A stretch of DNA of 64,000 nucleotides, from NCBI GenBank assembly GCA_029964075.1, contig CM057137.1, positions 434,001 to 498,000 of the forward strand. Reading direction: 5' to 3'. The position numbers were made by a program, and so were the translations under genes. This document shows, in pieces, positions 57,129 through 64,000 of this stretch. The stretch is from Patiria pectinifera. Its lineage: Eukaryota > Echinodermata > Asteroidea > Valvatida > Asterinidae. The notes below the pieces were generated by a model. The model was not told the DNA's origin, did no database searches, and saw only the letters and a list, made by a program, of their open reading frames with translations. Each line of letters starts with the position of its first letter. Positions within the stretch are counted from its first letter, which is position 1.

Positions 57129-60100
57129 ATGCAATAGCGCGTAATGACCAAAATGTTCCCAGCAAAAGGGCATATGCAGAAAACTGCCTCTATTTTAATG
57201 AAATTTAAACATTTTTTTTGTCAGAAATTACTACCAGTTGTTTCAAAACTAATGATTCATATGTGTGACATTCATTTTCATTTATTACTTTATATTTTAT
57301 ATTACTTGTAGGGGAATTCATAATACACGGGGAACGGGGGAAAATGAATCAATTGAAATTTTTTTGAAAATGATTTTTTGTTTGCGCTTCTGCCGGGCCT
57401 TTCCTGCCGCACCCCCCGAAATAAAACTGCTGTGGGTTGTCACATGTTTTTATTTAAAATCAGACCACAAATTATTCTCAACTATTAAGAATAACAATTT
57501 TGGTCTATTAAAGCGGAAATTCCATCTCCTCAAGATGTTCCAAAATAAATGTTTATAGTACAATAACGATTTTTAAAGATTTACTCGAACTGTGCAAAAT
57601 GCATTTTATAGCTTTATTTCAAATAATACTTGTTTCGCATTTATGAATACCCAATGTGTGTAGCAAGCTCATGTGAACCAGTGTACAGTCAGTGTTATAC
57701 GGCTTCTGCATATTACCGCGCGTAGTGATGATTATCTTGTTTTCACCACACGAGTTTCGTTTAATGCGCGATGTCACCACATGATAACGCCTTCATTTCC
57801 ATTTCTCCTCAAACCAATCATTTTTCTTTAATTTCCTGCCTTAGCCATTGGAGAACAAAACTTATAATATTAATATGAACATATCGAGGTCAATGCCCCT
57901 GAGTGACTAAGCCAATTGTATTTATCTTAGCTTTTCCCTCCTTCAAATTAATTCCTTTGTGTGGAAATTGTATTGTGTTTCACCCTGGCTGTGTTTGTCG
58001 GAGTTGGACTCCGTGCAGCGGCGATTTGCACCGTGCTAGCCTTGCCGTAACCCCTCTGGCGTTAATTTCTCGTGTGTTTTCCGAGCGTATTGCATTTCAT
58101 CGTGTGGATGGGTTGCTCTGAAAAAAAAGAACAAGAAAAACACCTTCAGATTATTTGCAGGTCTTTAAAAGCCCTTGTTAGTTTAAGTCTCACTGTGCGA
58201 TGACAATGCATAGTATCGCTACGCAGGCCTATTCACAGTTTTGCCACCGAACACCCAATGTACATGTAATTCGTGAGCAGCAATGTAAAGCTGAACGAGT
58301 CTTCTTTTATTCTTTTTCCCCGAATGCACTCAAATATAAGAAATGAATTAAGATTGTCCCATGAGGACATTCTAGGTAGTACATTGCCTGGATCTATTCA
58401 ACAAGAACTAAACCCCAAAAGACCAGAATACAGCTTTTCGAGATAAGAGAATAAGCACAGTTAGGATTAATGTCGTTCTTTCAAGTGGGATGAGAATAAA
58501 AATGTCTTGTATCAAAGGCCATTATAAATCACGTTATACCACTCCATCCAAACATTAAGGTGAAAGAAAAAAACTTCATTTGTGTCAATCGTATTGACGT
58601 CAAAAATGGTCGGCTGAGCTAACTATAGTTTCAAAGAATGTTCTTCCTGCCTCTTAAAAGGTTTTTTTTACATAATTTTTTTTTGGGAAGTGAGTACACA
58701 TCATAGCATTGTTAAAGTCAATCACTTCTGGAAGTTGATATACGGAAACTTCAGATTTCCCAGTTGTATGTTTCGTAAAAGACACATTCAAATTTAATTG
58801 AAACGATGTAAACCGATCTTTTTCTTTTCGACTGCGACATTGGATATGTTTTAGCCCATTAGGGAAATTATGTAGAGTTGATGTTACTGTGGATTCGTAT
58901 CATTTTAACGAGCAATTGTGACTGACTGCTTTTTCGCAATCGATCTGACTCTACGGTACGGTCTTGTGTATCTCAATGTATGTTTCTTTGGTGAGTATAC
59001 GAAAACAAATGGACACCAAAAAAACCTGTTTTAATCTGTGTAGCTAGTTGTATCAGTTTCAGCTGAAATCAGTGACTGTCACAGGACTATCGTCCAGAGA
59101 ATTCTCTCATGTGTTTAACACTTGACCAAATCAATGGTTCATGCAACCTTTTTTCATTAGATTTTTTTTTCAAATGAGTGAGGGGCAAATTAAAATAAAT
59201 CTCACTCGATCGGTGTCTAATCGATTGGAAAACAAAAGTATAGTCTACGTTTGCGCCGTGGTTTGATGTCAGACAATTAATGAATAATTTCCGAATGAGC
59301 GAACAGTCCGAAAGGTGAACGATTAATAATGGCTGTTGGGTTGCTTCACCTTATTGCATGGAAAGCCTGTTTGAAGGTCTCAGGGTTTTGCTATTTCTCG
59401 ACGCTTGGTGGCGCTTTAGGCACCTTACGTATGTTTTACGTCATCACTGAGGCCAGGTTTAGTGGTAGCAGGATCATCACGGGGACGGCCTTTTGGTTTG
59501 TTGTTGCTTAGATTTGATCAAAACCCAAACAAAACATGTTTGAAATGGTTAATTTATTCGGCTGTTTGAATAATACGACAACAGAGGGCGCTTTAGACCC
59601 CAAAAGAACCACACGTGCAGATACATAGTAAAAATGTAATCAACATTGATATAGAGGAATAATTATTCCTGTTGATTTCTACATGCCAATAGTTTCGAAT
59701 TCTGGTCAAAATCAGTAAAACTCTCAGTTGCCTCGTATGATTACATTCTTTTGCAATGGAAGTGATTCTTTAATTTTTAAGCAGTAATTTGAAGTAAAAT
59801 CTTTGAGCGTATCCAATATTTACATTTAATTTTAAAGCCTTGAAGTGCATTCATCCCGGGCATTGTCATAATAGTTATTTTGGTCAAAACTGTTGTGATT
59901 ATTGGACGAAAACACGGGTCACTTCTCTCGTTCGATTTACCTAAAGAGGCAATAAATCACGACATGTATTTAGATTGTAAACTTTCATTACAGCCAGATT
60001 TCAATTAACAAGAGCGTAATTCGTACCAGTCCACCGTCCTGCCATTGACAGGTAACTGCCCATTCAAGAATTATGGCCCCGTCTACTCGCCTCCAATTAA

Positions 60101-60414
60101 AAGCAAGGACATTGGTCAGGGGCAGTTATGGTCTGGACAGTTGAGGTCACGTGACGGAAGTGCCATTGGTTCAATTATAGACTACATGCGTAAAGGTGGA
60201 GTGAGAGTGCAATTGGTTTTGTATAGCTCAGATAATGTACAAGTACACCCTTTGTGAATTCATTGTTATTGAAAAAATAACAAAGAACGCCTTATGAGGT
60301 AACTGAACGCAAAAGGTATATTGCACCAGCGCATCGCAACGTGCAAACGAATGCCGACTGGATATTGTATGCGTTGTTACACTTGGTCACAGAAACGGCC
60401 ATTCATATTATGTC

Positions 60415-60465
60415 TGCGCATGCGCGATGAACTGTGGTCATTTATGAATAAATTTGAAGATGGCG
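60415..60465 (+). promoter_or_regulatory. NRF1-like and YY1-like sites
   Basis: TGCGCATGCGC (60415-60425) is the NRF1 palindrome and AAGATGGCG (60457-60465) a YY1 core. Together they resemble a TATA-less promoter, but no exon is seen next to them. Confidence 0.3.
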
Positions 60466-62207
60466 TGGTGACGTTATTAGGGGCTTCGTCCCCGGAGTCT
60501 TCCGTATCATTCGCGTGGGTGACAACCTAAACGAATGGCCCGTGAAAGATGAGCACATGGCGATGCAGGGAAATTCTAATCACTTTTTCACACCATTCAG
60601 GGGCCTTCAAGTCTCAATGGCCGTTTCTCTTTCGATGATTAAATCAGCTCTCTCTCTCAATTTTTTTCTGGGATTCTTGTATTTTTTTCTCCCTCTGCCG
60701 TTCTCTGTATAACCAGGCGTGCTCGGGGGTTTTCATTTTAGTGCCAACGCATTTGGAGAAAGGTTCAAGTAAGAATATGTCCTATCGTTAAAATTAAGTA
60801 TGACAGTACGATACTTTATTGCTGCCTGCTGATAGACAGCAATAATTGTCGACATTTTCTGGGGGAAAAATCAAATCCCTAGACCATCAGCTAGGAAGTC
60901 AAAATATGGTATAATTATACGCCTGTAATGGTGGAGGCTGTCATGTTGCGAATGTGTATAGTACATGAGTGCATTGACGATCAAAGATGGCACATGAAAT
61001 CCTCCTTATAATCTCGCCGTGAAGACAGTGGTCTTTACTCTTTAGCAATGTTGAGTTAAAGTTCTCAGGCAGTCAGGGCTCAGAAACGAGGTCATCCTCC
61101 GCTCCGTCCCCGCCGCTGCAATTGCTCATTTCCCGGGAAATTTATCGCTTTCAATCCCGCGGTCCAAGCTGAGTGTCGTGTTCTGCGACGTGGGTGTAGG
61201 TTTTGTTTGTTGGTTCTAGGCGGGTAATCCGATACTGGGACCGGGGATCTGACACAAAATAATATCCCTCAAAAGGCAGCATGGATGCAAATAAATTTCG
61301 GGAATATTGCAGATGAGAAAAAAAAGAGACGACTGCGCATCCATTGCCTTTGTGTCAAAAGGACGGTGTACTAACGCGTCAACATGTACTTTCGATTCCA
61401 TCCTAATATCCTAATGTGCAAGCGACTGTACTCGAACAACCTATTTGTAATTATAGCTGAATTATTTCGTGTTTATACACTGTGAGTCGAATTCATATCT
61501 GATCATCAGCTGTGTGTCACAGCGCCCTCTCTCGGTAGTAAAAATACCGACGACCTGCGCGAGGTACTAGACTGCGTACTACTAGACTGCACTATTTGAA
61601 ATGAGGTAAAGAGCCAAGGTCATAGCCCCTATGCCAATGGTGCCATAACGAACTGACAATACATCACAGGTACCTGACTGTCAAGGTTGGTAGTTTTTCG
61701 CTGTGTGTTAACATGTGCAATGATGATGGTTTGTTGGAACTCTTCGGAGAACGACATGCCATACATTGTGAACGACTATGACACCAGTCACGTCGACGAA
61801 TTGACCGAACTGAAAATCGCGATCATATTCCATTGTCAATCATACAACTGTAACTTCTATTTCCGAATATACCCACTGTATTTTGTTAACCATTTTAATA
61901 CATTATTATTCTACGCGTAAATTATTATTATTCTACAATATTTATTTCTATTTGAGCCCACGTTAGAGAATTCTGAACCAAGAGACTATAGATCTTACAA
62001 TAGTCTGATCTATGAAGCAGTGATCTGTCTTGTGCAGTGATGTTGCTGAATGTGGCTACGTTCAATGTGTCTGTGTGTCATCCTTACCTGCGAACCGAGT
62101 CCGGAATAAATGCGCATTTTTATCGATCAGGAGAAGCGAAGATGGCCGGAAGACATTCAAATTACCACCTTCTGCGTCACAAAGCGCATCATAATACGTG
62201 TTCCGCC

Positions 62208-62276
62208 ATTGGTTCATCATTGACGTCACTTGAAGTACGACCTACGTGATTGGTCGATCGCAAGGGATGTATAAAA
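62208..62276 (+). promoter_or_regulatory. CCAAT/CRE/CCAAT/TATA promoter
   Basis: In order: ATTGG (62208-62212), perfect CRE TGACGTCA (62221-62228), ATTGG (62249-62253), TATAAAA (62270-62276). Spacing is typical of a strong inducible promoter with start near 62300. An ETS-like CCGGAAG lies about 60 bp upstream. The likely target is the gene whose first coding exon is at 63785. Confidence 0.6.
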
Positions 62277-63774
62277 TGACGCAGTTGGTGGTACCGTATG
62301 TCTGAATCCTGTAGAATTCATATCAACGAGGTGTCTGTGGTATAATTTGACTGGGGTCTTGTTACAGAATAAAGCGATATCTATATCCCATGATATGATA
62401 TAATCACGTTGAGTTTTTTTTTCTTGGCTGCCCTCGTAGTGTGTGAACCCCATCCCTCATGTTCTCCCTACCGCTACCCAGGTGTCGTTGCATGGTGTGA
62501 CCACGCAGGCCGGGTGTGAGCAAACCTTTGGAGAAAACAAAATCGATCAGTAACATTACCTGCATGTGGCGATCATAAATGTGCAAGGGGCTCCGGGCGG
62601 CGCGAGGTAATGACGCGACCACTATTCCAGCTCATAAAACTAGGCACCCATTCAAGAGAAACTATGAGCGTATTCTTAGCAAAACACGATTTTTTTCAAG
62701 TATCTTTTTGAATCTCTGTGGGGGGTTTTCTTCAATCTTTCAGAAACCATGAATAACTAATGCCTTCTTCCCTTCCACCCATTAATTAAATGTAATTAGT
62801 TTATTATGAATGATGTAGGGCACATATTTATGTGGCGAGATATATGAAACACTCTTTTTGGTATTTATTCCTGCAATTTCAATTTGTACGTTTCAAGAAG
62901 GCTCTACTGTATAACAGTTAAGGGACGGGCTCATTGGTAATTAACAATCATCTACCATGTGTAATATCGAAATAACAGTCCGGTAAATAGGTGTCGTATT
63001 CAAGGCAATGTGTCCATCCTACGGTCTTTCAAATAAAGGGGACTTTGCAATAAGCATTGTCTGGCTGACCACTTAGTGTAAGCGTGTATTCTGCGCACCA
63101 TAGACTGCTGCGTCAACCTTGTAAACCGAACCGAAGTGTAATAAAAACGCATCCTAGGGGTGTGAATCAAACGCTCGCTTTGAACGACAGCTGGGCATCA
63201 AATTCAGTCTCTCTTTTCTTTCTTTGAAACAAATGTGAATCCGAAAGAAAAGACGGAGAGATTTATAGCTTCAGGCGATGAAAACCGACCGTAGGAGACG
63301 GATTGTTGTGTGCACACGAATCCCGTGTTCTATTGTCTTTATTTTTTACATTTTTACGTTATTAATCTGACATAGAATTGTATCAGTGTAGAGTATGAGT
63401 GAAGAGTTAGAACTGCATGGTCGGTGTTTTTGTGATTTTTATAATGGAATTATTGATATTTTGTGACATGAACTTTTATATTTTCCGCCGACTGCCTTTA
63501 ATTGGCATGTACATAGCAAGTGTTGAAGAAAGGTTTCTTGTCTCGTGGTTTTGACCATTTGTATGAATCGTTTGGCGACAATGAGGCTTTCTTGGCGGAT
63601 GTCCTTGAGTTGTCTCTGGTGCGGACGTAATTGAAATGCTCGCGGTAATGGCCACCTCTCCACTATCCACGCCAAATGACAGAAGCTCAATTCAAGTATA
63701 TTCGCAGGCCAAGGTCACTTTGTTTCCTGCCTCGAAGAACCTTTCTTTCTTCCTGCATCTCCCTCTTCTCTTAG
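62277..63774 (+). other. Probable leader and first intron of the 3'-most gene
   Basis: No coding sequence. It would contain the noncoding first exon (from about 62300; donor not certain) and an intron ending in a long pyrimidine tract plus TTAG at 63771-63774. An AT-rich block near 62780-62860 holds ATTAATTAAATGTAATTAG, a cluster of homeodomain-type cores. Confidence 0.35.
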
Positions 63775-63784
63775 ACACTACAAA

Positions 63785-63817
63785 ATGAAGCTATTCGCGT
63801 CTATTTTGTTAGCCATT
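63785..63817 (+). CDS. First coding exon of a secreted protein, partial
   Basis: ATG at 63785 encodes MKLFASILLAI, the start of a typical signal peptide, and ends at donor GTAAGT (63818). The exon begins at about 63775 after a strong pyrimidine-rich acceptor (CTCTTCTCTTAG). The rest of the gene lies beyond the window, so the product cannot be named. Confidence 0.5.
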
Positions 63818-64000
63818 GTAAGTGTCTCGAGGTAGTGCAGGTTTTTTTGGCCGACCCTGCGCTGTTCTTTGATCTTTGCCAGGAGTTCCCTCAAGTTTAA
63901 TTTTAATTGCTCGCTTTTGATTAGCTGCCGCTCTTCTCAAATCAGGATGAATCAGATCCTTGCTGACCTTTTCCTATCACCATCTATGATCACTGATTTT

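Larger units (their letters stand above)
51906..62160. other. Gene-poor region downstream of BHLHE22, about 10 kb
   Basis: No coding exon recognised. It holds five GAGGGCGCT words or their complements between 52621 and 59592, GC-rich islands near 54380-54720 and 56560-56790, a perfect palindrome at 57105-57128 and an NRF1-like site with a YY1-like site at 60415-60465. Open frames here lack domain signals. Confidence 0.35.

Noticed and set aside
61687-61920. 77-codon ORF with hydrophobic start
   Set aside because: The tail is AT-driven Phe/Tyr/Ile and there is no cleavage pattern or exon partner.
1-64000. CRISPR arrays, operons or prokaryotic features
   Set aside because: The DNA is clearly animal nuclear with spliced genes; no regularly spaced repeats or gene clusters of that kind are seen.

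Overview
The window is a stretch of animal nuclear DNA. Genes are split by short GT-AG introns, the background is AT-rich, and there are tRNA-derived SINE-like repeats, small inverted-repeat elements and many ACATGTA-type words. The gene content (HBS1L, ANKRD66, a multi-kringle secreted protein, ENOSF1, a TPMT-like methyltransferase and a BHLHE22/Beta3 bHLH factor) and this repeat style fit a marine invertebrate, most likely a non-vertebrate deuterostome such as an echinoderm. The species is an inference. All exon joins were built by hand from splice signals, reading-frame phase and remembered family conservation; no alignment was run.

Layout. Positions 1-4.6 kb hold the 3' half of HBS1L (+). 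5.2-6.6 kb hold ANKRD66 (-), convergent with HBS1L; their poly(A) signals lie about 60 bp apart. 8-15.3 kb hold a complete 13-coding-exon gene (+) for a secreted protein with a Pro/Thr linker and four kringles but no protease domain. 16.6-21.8 kb hold the complete 13-exon ENOSF1 gene (-), whose start codon lies inside a YY1-type motif. 22-31 kb is gene-poor, with an inverted-repeat element around a CCTAACGTGGCGCAC word, decayed SINEs and one doubtful small secreted ORF. 31.2-33.6 kb holds two promoter-like CpG-rich segments ending in good splice donors, possible noncoding first exons of the next gene. 37.4-40.5 kb hold a six-coding-exon TPMT-like methyltransferase (+) with an unusual N-terminal extension. 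41-50 kb is a gene-poor region with repeats. 50-51.9 kb hold the single-exon BHLHE22/Beta3 gene (+) with a TATA box and long leader. 52-62 kb is another gene-poor flank. At 62.2 kb a CCAAT/CRE/CCAAT/TATA promoter is followed at 63.8 kb by the first coding exon of a secreted protein that leaves the window.

How the genes relate. They do not form a pathway: ribosome rescue (HBS1L), a sugar-acid dehydratase (ENOSF1), a small-molecule methyltransferase, a transcription factor and an extracellular kringle protein are simply neighbours. The long gene-poor flanks of BHLHE22 are typical of developmental regulators and probably hold cis-regulatory elements. The most useful observations for follow-up are the recurrent GAGGGCGCT word, the TPMT-like N-terminal extension with a c-Myc-like nuclear signal, the kringle protein lacking the usual lysine-binding acidic pair, and the small mobile elements in introns and intergenic DNA.
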